Source: Microbacterium sp. BR1
GTDB lineage: Bacteria > Actinomycetota > Actinomycetes > Actinomycetales > Microbacteriaceae
DNA length: 64,000 bases
Assembly: GCF_002812725.1 (NCBI RefSeq)
Contig: NZ_NMUN01000008.1
Span: 124,001-188,000 of the forward strand
Reading direction: 5' to 3'
In this document: positions 10,601 to 17,321 of the stretch, piece by piece
Layout of the letters: each line of letters begins with the position of its first letter
Position numbering within the stretch: position 1 is the first letter of the stretch
The notes under the pieces: model-generated
The model's input: only the letters and a program-made list of their open reading frames with translations
The model's database searches: none
What the model was told of the DNA's origin: nothing
Made by a program: the position numbers and the translations under genes

Positions 10601-11146
10601 GACGGCCTCTCGGCCGAGATCCTCATCCGCGAGAGCGGCGGGGGAGCGGCTCACCTCCAGCTGCGGAACACCTACACGCTCGGCGAGCTGATCGTCGAGA
10701 AGGCGGTGCTCAGCAGCAACGAGCACGCGGTGCGCGAGGAGCAGCGGAGCGCGGTCTTCGAGTTCGAGCTCGTGTGCCTCGCGAACGGAATGGACGACGA
10801 GATCCGCCGCGGCTTCGAGATGCGGGCCGGCGAGCAGCATCGGGAGACCGAGCTGCCCGAGGGCGCCGAGTGCACCCTGACCGAGACCTCGACGCGCGGC
10901 GCCGAGTCGACCACCGTCACCGTGGGCGGCGAGGAGTCGGAGGGCGCGAGCCGAGTCGGCATCGTCATCACCGCCGAAGGCGCGCACGCGCTCGTCTCCA
11001 ACGTCTTCGAGGGAGTCCCCCCGGAGGATCTCGAGAAGACGGGCGGGGCCGGCATCGCGGGGATCGTCATCGCGGCGATCGTGCTGCTCGGCCTCGGCGG
11101 GGCCGGTCTCGTGATCAGTCGCCGCCGCAGGAGCCGGGCCGACTGA
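4610..11146 (+). CDS. Giant wall-anchored surface protein with DUF5979-like repeats
   Basis: 2178 aa. Start chosen at ATG 4610 because GGAGGAAA lies at the right distance; the frame is open further upstream to 4424 but has no ribosome-binding site there. Residues about 20-50 form a signal peptide with a basic start and hydrophobic core ending VSASA. The body is a chain of beta-sandwich repeats with alternating VxKxV and VRLxYTG-type strands, resembling DUF11/isopeptide pilin-like modules; the last 400 residues look like paired DUF5979 domains. The C-terminus has a sorting signal: LEKTGG at about 2141-2146, a hydrophobic segment and RRRRSRAD. It is probably exported and fixed to peptidoglycan by a sortase, acting as an adhesin or surface-layer component. 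It is unrelated to the metal genes and arrived as transposon cargo. Confidence 0.8.
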   Translation: MALRSGVIRDRGGSRSARVARGFGKWVAGGLAALLFGTAMIASGSGIVSASAMEGASLLLVKTVDGQEAKRDLRPGDSVVYRVEFRVNDEDADAPVRVVDELPAAFAGWRISELTAVVGGSPTGITLDLPGIAAGPSTAVPASGTLGSGSEDLTITVGVALPVQAGTGNDSGLGMSTRHTGVLEYVLTVPSDLSPNDPILRTDLVNRATFSAMAGLTPLSVSDTAIISVDNPVAVDVTPTKTWTPASQGYQPGAVSNLTIGATQASNVPASALRLQDPADPALAPDGATSLADANPFNYVDFAGFAGDPTTNLPAGATAASVEVYHFDGASWNWTAWNSGLDNADIAGVRLGYTGSVPPGASVSQGFAALQRATHRSTGAGISAGYTISNDVRATVEVPDQPSVSKDAEAPFAVGPQRIDVSAQKRFHTLPDGSETTNLTGVTAGDTVGVVLRAINAGVPQSTTLDRLVIAEPGAGSDSRFFGDELSFAGFAAGDPAAIWPAGATSAELTWQHPGGPTVVTVAAGDPLPAAPADVTGFELAFVGAIEPGAFSEVRYLLATSSDEDFVAAGGTAGPFRNTIDVTGEKTGLDDDTDNAGANLSLVAPSIDVAIDKRVGPGTVLPGQGVVVQLDTRVQTSGGRTKPTEIVVEDVFGGAGTFWDAFDAAEILPPISRPVNGDDPVVQADLRIEVLGADGVTWTTLADNPDENTPIAVPAGATGLRFVYTNAAGFSQISYVKPNIAFTARSALRSDGAPTGGTFDTPVRYENVATAEAEGRLDDRVVTGEDDDRESVGIRGTEGGTGPGPGGLWVHKDWAHNSLVSQSGASSWTIQEWAVTRSGYATVQLQDPAVPTATGAGTVFEAFNLTQIRPIRFAAGGSNNTVDPMLRWDVVTDVQLWDGASWTSVTAPAGGWMNADGFAGHALTATQQQSTLGVRLVLAENTAARQAAADAGDLTAPAVGSGIAASAETRSFRLDWQLRETARPASDPVKWVKESGTTFNCGTAGCIDNVFGITATPEDGAPATETANDTIQLLDGIANVALTKQVRPLPLDAAAPAAGSIEMVAPNPGELAQEDYPRARYTLTTYNSSTMPAGSRGAMKLGKIRVTDTSTHQLSPAPDFDMDRSPFEGRDFAAEVAGPDGNHFDRFNLTGVSFEALPAYIDAAESTVELWLYDGTATGTTQVFTLQQARDADAAFVAALPDAIGVAVTYSGTDPARNGNRIVTGDNLVVHLDVQLRQTERLSGDPVEGGTLGSSVSVPNEAISRGWDAVVNPDNMPTDTGDAVVELTSAQISVNLQKQIAVDHGGTSDRTITETDPDAPVNVRLTADPDGSTAPLSTLRIEDDTAGFWDRFRFVSFGSPTHPTDADAAAFEILVGGDWVPFEGYIGDLADIEGVAVTFSRTTGNGLFPAGAASWSASWGTATLPFTVQLRDDVAVDWGDDSEENTGRAEAVNPNLPLAEDAADAEVDFSDGTNAIRVVKRAPNDTGTHQVDPLVSLPWSLEFTNTGTSYLPITRVTDAMPETLNWDGEQPTFTSTPGASGVSGLTADPAEIGVSISTDGRDLVFEWPAGSRMEPGETMTIGLGLILQPLPTGERATNEVVVETGVPLATCTQPTDFGQDPRQPGEEGECSNTNFVQPRAGTVIGAVKTVNGEPAETLGEHLVSGALDVRTGAECAPGNYLPIGSDYTRNPCASYTAVGATDTWKLEHINSGTNALSRMTIVDMMPGPGDQMLAGGAPRTSTFRPVLAGTSPADVFTLSGLPAGATYTIDVTTNPQACVGPTPGSSLWVSDPECSDAVANPANVWVPLAGYTGDIADIAGFRVNVDMSSEPLQPAGNVVVEFETVNRVVQNAPEGLQPTLEQFATPQFAWNQNGVIAWDTVGNRVNLPAAPQRAGVTVKTGSLEISKEVLGEGAGNAPELFPVELACTVPSGVADPERVPLDLGDSSTVLVPGDGTAVRISGIPIGADCIARESGEVGAHGESGRSIEPAPGVMPATDGLSAEILIRESGGGAAHLQLRNTYTLGELIVEKAVLSSNEHAVREEQRSAVFEFELVCLANGMDDEIRRGFEMRAGEQHRETELPEGAECTLTETSTRGAESTTVTVGGEESEGASRVGIVITAEGAHALVSNVFEGVPPEDLEKTGGAGIAGIVIAAIVLLGLGGAGLVISRRRRSRAD

Positions 11147-11158
11147 TCGCTCGCGATC

Positions 11159-11200
11159 GCAGTGGGGCCCGGGTCGTCGCGACGACCCGGGCCCCACTGC
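11159..11200 (+). terminator. Strong inverted repeat after the surface-protein gene
   Basis: A perfect 42-bp palindrome (21-bp arms) starts 12 bases after the stop codon. Folded, it would give a very stable GC-rich stem with a minimal loop. No T run follows, which is common for terminators in high-GC actinobacteria. Confidence 0.65.
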
Positions 11201-11463
11201 CGTTCGCCGCTCGCCGAGACCTGTTCGCTGCTCCCCGAACGCCGCGGAAAGCTAACGATACGGTCACGAGATCATTGAAAACACGCCGTTTTTTCAGGCC
11301 CCGGATCGCTTGGTGCGCTGACAGTCAACAACGTCTTCACTGTGTAGCAAAGATGCGCGCTACGATACTTGTACCGTGAAAGCGGAACACCCCGGCACTT
11401 TCGCACGGCCTCAAGCTCGCGGTGGCGCCGGTGGCCTCCGAAAACAATGATGTTGAAAGGAGC
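11201..11463 (+). other. Intergenic region before the ABC transporter operon
   Basis: 263 bp without a gene, more AT-rich than its surroundings. A weak promoter candidate is TTCACT (11336-11341) with TACGAT (11361-11366), spaced 19 bp. A clear AAAGGAG ribosome-binding site ends at 11462. No operator or riboswitch is recognised. Confidence 0.4.
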
Positions 11464-12711
11464 ATGATGAAGAAGCTTCACATGAAGGCTCTGGTGGTGC
11501 CGGTCGCGGCTGCCGCCCTGGTCCTCGCCGGTTGCTCGGGTGGAGGCAACGGCGGCGGTGGCGACACGGGCGGTGGCGACGCGGCCACGGGTGAGCCCAT
11601 CAAGGTCGCCGCACTGGCCTCGATGCTGTACTTCCCCGAGGCGCCTCCGGCCGCGCAGGCCGTGTTCGACGAGTACAACGCGAACGGCGGCTTCAACGGC
11701 CGTCCGATCGAGCTCGACACCTTCGACGACAAGGCCGATCCGGCCGCCTCCTCGACCGCGGCGCGCGACGCGCTCAACAGCGGCGCCGTCGCGCTCGTCG
11801 GCAGCTCGTCGATGCTCGACTGCTCGGTCAACAACAAGACCTGGGTCGACAACAACATCGTCTCCATCCAGGGCGTGGGCGTCGATCCGTTCTGCTTCGC
11901 GACGCCGAACATCGCTCCGGTGGACACGGGCCCCTACTTCAACATGTTCGCCTCGCTCTGGAACGGCAGCGAGACGCTCGGCTTCGAGAAGATCTGCTTC
12001 TTCACCGTTTCGGACGATGCCGCCGGCCGCGCCGCGTCCGAGCAGGCTCGGGATGCCTGGTCGGACGAGACCGGCAAGGAGCTGGCCCTGTGGGACGACT
12101 CGCTCGTTCGCGGCCAGTCGAGCTTCGCCGGCAACGTCGCGCAGATCAACAAGGACAAGTGCGACTCCATCTTGATCACCGGGGGGGACGCGGTGGCCAG
12201 CCAGTTCCTCTCCGAGGCGACCAACCAGGGCATCGACCTGCCCGTGCTGGCGCTGACCTCGACCTACTCCCAGGAGTTCGTCGACACGCTCGTCTACGCC
12301 GGCGACGTGCACGTGCCGTCCATGTTCTCGCCGTGGAGCGATCCGGAGGATCCCTCGAACGACGACTGGCGTGCGCTGATGGAGAAGAACAACATCGGTC
12401 TGACCTCCTTCGCGCAGGGCGGCTACCTGGCGGCCAAGGCGTTCATCCACATCCTGGAGAACGAGATGGACCCCGACGCCGAGATCACCCGCGAGGCGTT
12501 CACCGAGGCGGCCAAGGGCATGACCGAGGGCTTCGACACCGGCGGCATGACCGGTGACAAGTGGATGTTCGGTCCCGGCGATTCGCACCAGGCGAACGCC
12601 GCCGCGTGGCCGCTGGTCATCGAGGCGAACAGCGGCGAGTGGACCTCGCTCGGCCCGTGGTTCATCGGCACCGACAACGGCTGGGTGAACACCACCGTCC
12701 CTAGCAGCTGA
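11464..12711 (+). CDS. ABC transporter substrate-binding lipoprotein (LivK/amide type)
   Basis: About 415 aa. Start at ATG 11464 (or the adjacent ATG 11467), right after AAAGGAG. The N-terminus has a basic start, a hydrophobic core and the lipobox LVLAGC, then a Gly-rich linker, so it is a lipid-anchored extracytoplasmic protein. The rest is a type-I periplasmic-binding fold (IKVAALAS...FNGRPIELDTFDDKADPAASS...VALVGSSS), the fold of branched-chain amino acid and amide/urea receptors. It is the first gene of a four-gene operon and is separated from the permeases by a hairpin at 12724-12766, which would favour higher expression of the receptor. The ligand cannot be told; a small aromatic or branched compound fits the neighbouring aldehyde genes. 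Confidence 0.85.
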   Translation: MMKKLHMKALVVPVAAAALVLAGCSGGGNGGGGDTGGGDAATGEPIKVAALASMLYFPEAPPAAQAVFDEYNANGGFNGRPIELDTFDDKADPAASSTAARDALNSGAVALVGSSSMLDCSVNNKTWVDNNIVSIQGVGVDPFCFATPNIAPVDTGPYFNMFASLWNGSETLGFEKICFFTVSDDAAGRAASEQARDAWSDETGKELALWDDSLVRGQSSFAGNVAQINKDKCDSILITGGDAVASQFLSEATNQGIDLPVLALTSTYSQEFVDTLVYAGDVHVPSMFSPWSDPEDPSNDDWRALMEKNNIGLTSFAQGGYLAAKAFIHILENEMDPDAEITREAFTEAAKGMTEGFDTGGMTGDKWMFGPGDSHQANAAAWPLVIEANSGEWTSLGPWFIGTDNGWVNTTVPSS

Positions 12712-12723
12712 TCGGCTGAGAGG

Positions 12724-12766
12724 TTCCGGGTGCCGGGCGGCCTTCATGGTCGCCCGGCACCCGGAA
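12724..12766 (+). terminator. Intra-operon hairpin between receptor and permease genes
   Basis: A perfect 16-bp stem (12724-12739 with 12751-12766) encloses an 11-base loop and is followed by TCTTCG. It sits 13 bases after the receptor stop and 30 bases before the permease start. Such hairpins commonly stabilise the upstream message or partly terminate, giving more receptor than permease. Confidence 0.65.
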
Positions 12767-12795
12767 TCTTCGTCCTATTCCTCCAAGGGAGCACA

Positions 12796-13659
12796 ATGAA
12801 CCCACTGCTCGCAATGACGGCGGGGCTCACGGCAGGCGGCACGTTCGCGCTGTTCGGGGTCCTGCTCACCATCATGTCCCGGCTCGGCAAGGTCGTGAAC
12901 TTCTCGCAGGTCGCGGTCGGCGTCTTCGCCGCGTTCATGGCGATTCGCATCGTGCCGAAGGACATGCAGCCCTGGGGCTCGCTCGTGGTCGGCATGATCG
13001 TGGCGATGCTGCTGTCGGTCCTGATCGGCTTCATCGTCGCCAAGTGGCTCGGCGATGCCTCGGTGGGCGCCCGCTCGGCCGCCACCGTCGCCATCCTGCT
13101 CGGCCTCTACTCGCTGTCGAACCTGCTCTTCGGCACGCGGGCCCAGCCGGTGCTGCCCCCCTTCAAGGGGCCGCTCATCCAGACCGACTGGATCAACATC
13201 TCGCAGCTGGCGGTCGTCACGACCATCGCCGCGATCGTCGTCGCGGTCGGCACCAAGCTCGTGCTCCGCTACACCATGGTCGGCACGCGCCTGCGCGCCG
13301 TGTCCGACCGACAGGATGCCGCCGAGCTCATGGGCATCAACGTGATGGGCCTGCAGCTCGGCGTCTGGGCGGTCACCGGCCTCATCGCCGGCTTCGGCAT
13401 CGCGGTCGTCGCGAACATCCAGGCGTCCGACGCCAGCTCGATGATCACCATCTTCATCCCCAGCGCGGCCGCCGCGCTGGTCGGCGCCTTCAGGCGTCTC
13501 GACCTCGCGATCATCGGCGGCCTGGGCGTCGGTGCACTGCAGGGGCTGCTCACGGCCTTCCCCGCCCTCGTGCTGCTCAAGGACTGGGTACCGATCCTGG
13601 TGATCGTCGTGTTCCTGCTCTGGACCGAACGGAAGGAGGTGTGGGATGTCGCTCGCTAG
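12796..13659 (+). CDS. ABC transporter permease, LivH type
   Basis: 287 aa from ATG 12796, preceded by CAAGGGAG; the frame is open further upstream without a ribosome-binding site. It is a polytopic membrane protein with about eight hydrophobic segments and the LivH-like N-terminus MTAGLTAGGTFALFGVLLTI...GKVVNFSQ (a version of the ...NFAQG... motif). The block MGINVMGLQLGVWAVTGLIAG matches the region of this permease family that contacts the ATPase. It pairs with the permease half of the fused gene downstream, which it overlaps by 14 bases. Confidence 0.85.
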   Translation: MNPLLAMTAGLTAGGTFALFGVLLTIMSRLGKVVNFSQVAVGVFAAFMAIRIVPKDMQPWGSLVVGMIVAMLLSVLIGFIVAKWLGDASVGARSAATVAILLGLYSLSNLLFGTRAQPVLPPFKGPLIQTDWINISQLAVVTTIAAIVVAVGTKLVLRYTMVGTRLRAVSDRQDAAELMGINVMGLQLGVWAVTGLIAGFGIAVVANIQASDASSMITIFIPSAAAALVGAFRRLDLAIIGGLGVGALQGLLTAFPALVLLKDWVPILVIVVFLLWTERKEVWDVAR

Positions 13660-15421
13660 CACCGCCATCGCGCGCCGTCAGCGCACACGATTCTGGATCA
13701 TGGTCGCCGCGGCCGTCGTCGTCGCGGTCGCCGTGACCTTCGGCCTGCCCAGCTACTTCGTGTTCATCTCAACGACGGTGCTGGTGACCATGGTCTCGCT
13801 GATGGGCCTCGGCATCGTTACCGGCAGCGCGGGCATGATCGCGCTCTCGCAGCTCACCTTCGCCGCGATCGGCGCCTGGGTGATGGAGCTGCTGATCTTC
13901 CGCACCCCGCTCGGCACGATCTTCGGGGGCGTCTCGTTCATCGTCTGCATGCTGATCGGCGCGGTCGCCGCCGCGATCGTCGGCCTCATCGTCGGCCTGC
14001 CGGCGCTCCGACTGCGCGGCGTGAACCTCGCGGTGATCACCCTGGGCGTCGCGGCGGCGGCGGACATGACGCTGCAGAAGGTCTTCTTCCCCGACGCCTG
14101 GGTCAACCAGCGGGTGCCCCGCCCCTTCGGCATCTCGAACACGGTGGAGGGCGACCGGATCTACTTCCTCTTCACGGCGATCGTGGTCATCGTCATCGCG
14201 GCGGTCGTCTTCCAGGTGGGCAAGGGCCGCTTCGGCGCCATGTGGCGCTTCGTCGCCTTCTCCGAGCGCGGCACCGCGGCGGCCGGCACGAAGGTGCGCA
14301 ACGCGAAGCTCAGCGCCTTCGCGGCGAGCGCCTTCATCGGCGGTCTCGCCGGCGGTCTCACCGTGGGGCAGATCGGCCAGGTGAACTACATCTCCTTCGC
14401 CACTGCCGGATCGCTCGGCCTCTACGTGCTCTGCATCGTGGTCGGCGCCCACTACATCGACATGGCGTTCGTGGGCGCGTGCCTGTTCGTCTTCATCCCC
14501 GAGATCCTGAAGCAGTTCGGCCTTCCCCTGGAGTGGGCGAACATCATCTTCGGCATCCTGGGTGTGCAGGCGCTCACCACCAACACCACGATGGGCGACC
14601 AGATCAGATCGGGGCTCAGAAAGCTCAGACGCCGCGGGGAGAAGGTCGAACCGGTTTCCGCGCATCTCGAAGAGGTCGATCTGGAACAGACCAGCGCGGT
14701 CTTCACGACCACGGGCAAGCCGCTGCTCGAAGTGAAGGACGTCAGCGTCGTCTTCGGCGAGTTGCGCGCGCTCGATCACGTGAGCCTGACGGTCTTCGAC
14801 CGCGAGGTGGTGGGTCTCATCGGTCCGAACGGCGCCGGCAAGTCGACCATGATCGACACGATCACGGGCTTCATCTCGGGCTACGAGGGGTCGATCGTGC
14901 TCGACGGCCAGCCGGTCGACGGGCTCGCCCCCGACCGCCGTGCGCACGCCGGCATCCGTCGCACCTTCCAGCAGGATCGCGTGCCGACCTCGATGACGGT
15001 CGGCCAGTACCTGCGGCTCATGTCGCAGGGCAAGTCGACGAACGCCGAGATCGACGAGATCCTCGAGTACTTCGGCTGCCCCCCGGCGCACACCCCTCTG
15101 CGGGTGGTCGACGTGGGCTCCCGCCGCATCGTCGAGGTCGCCGCGAACGTGGCGTCGAAGCCGCTGGTGCTGCTGCTCGACGAGCCCGCTGCCGGCCTGT
15201 CGCACGAGGAGCACATCGTGTTCGGTAACCAGCTGCGCAAGATCCCCCAGAAGTACGGGATCTCGGTGCTGCTGATCGAGCACGATCTCGATCTGGTGCG
15301 CAGCGTCTGCTCGAAGCTGGTCGTGCTCAACTTCGGCGGCGTCCTGGCCTCCGGCGACCAGGAAGAGGTGCTTCGCAACCCCGAGGTGCTCAAGGCCTAC
15401 ATGGGAGAGAGGGTGGAGTGA
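13646..15421 (+). CDS. Fused ABC permease-ATPase (LivM-LivG fusion)
   Basis: 591 aa. Residues 1 to about 310 are a LivM-like permease with many hydrophobic segments and LPALRLRGVNLAVITLGVA, the family's conserved loop. After a charged linker, residues about 350-591 are an LivG-like ATPase: Walker A GPNGAGKST from about 393, a FQQDRVPT Q-loop and VLLLDEPAAGLSHEE as Walker B and D-loop. The usual LSGG signature is replaced by a VDVGSRRIVEVA stretch, as is common for LivG relatives. Fusion of LivM and LivG into one chain is known but less common than separate genes. Start ATG 13646 overlaps the upstream gene, indicating translational coupling. Confidence 0.88.
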   Translation: MSLASTAIARRQRTRFWIMVAAAVVVAVAVTFGLPSYFVFISTTVLVTMVSLMGLGIVTGSAGMIALSQLTFAAIGAWVMELLIFRTPLGTIFGGVSFIVCMLIGAVAAAIVGLIVGLPALRLRGVNLAVITLGVAAAADMTLQKVFFPDAWVNQRVPRPFGISNTVEGDRIYFLFTAIVVIVIAAVVFQVGKGRFGAMWRFVAFSERGTAAAGTKVRNAKLSAFAASAFIGGLAGGLTVGQIGQVNYISFATAGSLGLYVLCIVVGAHYIDMAFVGACLFVFIPEILKQFGLPLEWANIIFGILGVQALTTNTTMGDQIRSGLRKLRRRGEKVEPVSAHLEEVDLEQTSAVFTTTGKPLLEVKDVSVVFGELRALDHVSLTVFDREVVGLIGPNGAGKSTMIDTITGFISGYEGSIVLDGQPVDGLAPDRRAHAGIRRTFQQDRVPTSMTVGQYLRLMSQGKSTNAEIDEILEYFGCPPAHTPLRVVDVGSRRIVEVAANVASKPLVLLLDEPAAGLSHEEHIVFGNQLRKIPQKYGISVLLIEHDLDLVRSVCSKLVVLNFGGVLASGDQEEVLRNPEVLKAYMGERVE

Positions 15422-16107
15422 TGAGCCTCGTTCTTTCAGACGTCACGGTCAACCGCGGCATCGGCCCGGTCGTCAGCGGGGTGAGCCTCGAGCTGCAGCC
15501 CGGTCAGATCACCACGGTCGTGGGCCCCAACGGCGCGGGCAAGACGAGCCTGCTCGAGGCGATCTCGGGCCTGGTGCGCAGCTACACCGGCTCGATCGAG
15601 GTCGACGGCAAGGACATCCACCGGATGAACCGCCGTCAGCGCTCGAGGGCCGGCATCGTGCACGTGCAGCAGGGACGAGCCATCTTCCCGAGCCTCACGG
15701 TGCGCGAGAACATCGAGCTCGCCAGCCGGGACAAGGAGCGGTTCGCGCAGATCCTCACCTACTTCCCTGAGCTCGAGAAGCGCATCTCGGCGCAGACGGC
15801 CCTGCTCTCCGGCGGCGAGCAGCAGATGGTCGTGCTCGGTCGCGCGCTCGCGACGGATCCGAAGTACCTGCTGATCGACGAGATGTCGCTGGGCCTCGCA
15901 CCGGTGGTCTTGATGCGCCTGCTGCCCGTGCTCGAACAGGTCGCCGCGACGGGCGTGGGCATTCTGCTCGTCGAGCAGTTCGCCCACCTGGCACTCGGCA
16001 TCTCGAGCGACGCGCTCGTGATCTCGAACGGCAAGGTCGCGTACCACGGTGAGCCGAAGGTGCTGCTCGACGACGAGACGAAGCTGCACGACGCCTACAT
16101 GGGCTGA
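15421..16107 (+). CDS. ABC transporter ATPase, LivF type
   Basis: 228 aa. The ATG at 15421 shares its A with the upstream stop (TGATG). Walker A VVGPNGAGKTS begins near residue 33; the signature LLSGGEQQMVVLGRAL and Walker B YLLIDEMSLGLAP follow in normal order. The length and the block FPSLTVRENIEL are typical of LivF, the second nucleotide-binding subunit of hydrophobic-amino-acid transporters. Together with the fused LivM-LivG and LivH genes it completes the complex. It is the last gene of the operon; a clear intrinsic terminator follows. Confidence 0.9.
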   Translation: MSLVLSDVTVNRGIGPVVSGVSLELQPGQITTVVGPNGAGKTSLLEAISGLVRSYTGSIEVDGKDIHRMNRRQRSRAGIVHVQQGRAIFPSLTVRENIELASRDKERFAQILTYFPELEKRISAQTALLSGGEQQMVVLGRALATDPKYLLIDEMSLGLAPVVLMRLLPVLEQVAATGVGILLVEQFAHLALGISSDALVISNGKVAYHGEPKVLLDDETKLHDAYMG

Positions 16108-16122
16108 TCGTCTCACGGCGGA

Positions 16123-16156
16123 GGGGTCGTCGCGCTGATGCGCGGCGGCCCCTTTT
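16123..16156 (+). terminator. Intrinsic terminator of the ABC transporter operon
   Basis: 13-bp stem (16123-16135 with 16140-16152, two G-U pairs), TGAT loop and a TTTT tract at 16153-16156. It lies 15 bases after the ATPase stop and may also serve the converging AraC gene. Confidence 0.8.
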
Positions 16157-16212
16157 GCGCGGTCCGGCGGATCCGACGGACGAGCCCGGCCGGAACCGGG
16201 ATCGGCCTCGGC

Positions 16213-17208
16213 TCAGGCCGCGGAGACCATCGCGTTGAAGCGGTACTCGGTGGGCGAGATGCCCACCACCTGGCGGAAGAGCCGGGAGAAGTGAGAGGAG
16301 TTGAGGAAGCCCCAGCGGCTCGCGATGGTCGATACCGGCAGGTGCGCGAGCAGCGGGTCGCTGAGGTCGCGGCGGCAGCGCACGAGTCGGGCCTGACGCA
16401 TATACCCGGCCACCGTGAGATCCTCGTCGCTGAAGAGCCGATGCAGGTAGCGGGTCGAGATGAAGTTCGCGGCGGCGATCTGCTGCGGATCGAGCTCGGG
16501 ATCGTCCAGATGGCAGTCGATGAACGCCTGGATCTGCATGAGCAGCTCGCGCCGTCGGGTGCGGTGCGGCTCGGAGAGACTCTGGCCCACGAGGCTGAAC
16601 ATCATGGTCTCCACGAGGTCGACGGTGTTGCTCATGAGGCGCACGGCGCTCGGGCCGTTCAGGTCGGCGATGTTCCTCGCGAGGGTGGAGAAGAAGGGCA
16701 GCACGGTGCCCGAGACCCCGGCCCCGTCCTCGATGCGCTGGCCGATGAGGTCGTTGGTCGCCGCGTCGGGCAGGTCGAAGCGGTCGCGGGGGATCAGCAG
16801 GAACACCATGTGGAAGTCGTCGTCGAGGTACATGGTGTAGGGCCGGGCGCTGTCGTGGATGATCATCTGACCCGGCTCGAAGTCGGTCGAGCTCGTACCC
16901 TGCACCGAGTTCGCGTGGCCGCTCATGAGCACGCTCACCTTGAGGAAGCGGTGGTCCTTCGTGAAGAGGCGCACCTCCGCGTCGTCGCGGGCGATCTCGT
17001 GCTGCGAGCTGCGCACCTCGTTGACGTAGACCTCGCCGAGCACGCGGCTGCGGATGCCTCCCCGGAAGTGGGCGGGGTCGTCCGCCGTGATGCGCACCGG
17101 GGAATAGATGCGCGAGACCATCTCGGTGAAGTCGTCGATGCTGGTGGTGGATCCCCCGTCGATCGACGGCGGAAGCGCGGCATCGCGCAGATCTACCGTT
17201 GAAGGCAT
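16213..17208 (-). CDS. AraC-family regulator, FeaR-like
   Basis: 331 aa. The N-terminal 200 residues form an AraC-binding-like domain (FRGGIRSRVLGEVYVNEVRSSQHEI...FEPGQMIIHDSARPY), the pattern seen in FeaR, the activator of an aromatic amine/aldehyde pathway. The C-terminal 100 residues carry two helix-turn-helix motifs (IAAANFISTRYLHRLF and VSTIASRWGFLNSSHFSRLFRQVVGISPTEYR). It lies downstream of the aldehyde dehydrogenase on the same strand and converges with the ABC operon, so it most likely activates one or both in response to an aromatic or aldehyde ligand. The ligand is an inference. Confidence 0.85.
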   Translation of the reverse strand: MPSTVDLRDAALPPSIDGGSTTSIDDFTEMVSRIYSPVRITADDPAHFRGGIRSRVLGEVYVNEVRSSQHEIARDDAEVRLFTKDHRFLKVSVLMSGHANSVQGTSSTDFEPGQMIIHDSARPYTMYLDDDFHMVFLLIPRDRFDLPDAATNDLIGQRIEDGAGVSGTVLPFFSTLARNIADLNGPSAVRLMSNTVDLVETMMFSLVGQSLSEPHRTRRRELLMQIQAFIDCHLDDPELDPQQIAAANFISTRYLHRLFSDEDLTVAGYMRQARLVRCRRDLSDPLLAHLPVSTIASRWGFLNSSHFSRLFRQVVGISPTEYRFNAMVSAA

Positions 17209-17264
17209 ACGTCTCCCCTCCCTGGGAGTCGGACGAACCGTCCCGTGACCACAGTCTATGCGCT

Positions 17265-17310
17265 TCGGCGCTCCCGCTCCCAGGGTTCGTCAGGGGAACG
17301 GGAGCGCCGA
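17265..17310 (-). terminator. Hairpin between aldehyde dehydrogenase and AraC genes
   Basis: A perfect 12-bp inverted repeat (TCGGCGCTCCCG at 17265-17276 and its complement at 17299-17310) lies just past the stop of the minus-strand dehydrogenase gene. No T run follows on the minus strand. Confidence 0.55.
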
Positions 17311-17321
17311 GGACGCCGGGC

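Noticed and set aside
4364..11197. A 2277-codon open frame on the minus strand opposite the surface-protein gene
   Set aside because: Its translation is low-complexity Arg/Gly/Ala/His sequence produced by the codon bias of the real gene. It has no motif or ribosome-binding site, while the plus-strand frame has a signal peptide and a sorting signal.
8119..11379. A 1086-codon plus-strand frame inside the surface-protein gene
   Set aside because: Arg-rich translation with no family features, in another frame of a convincing gene.
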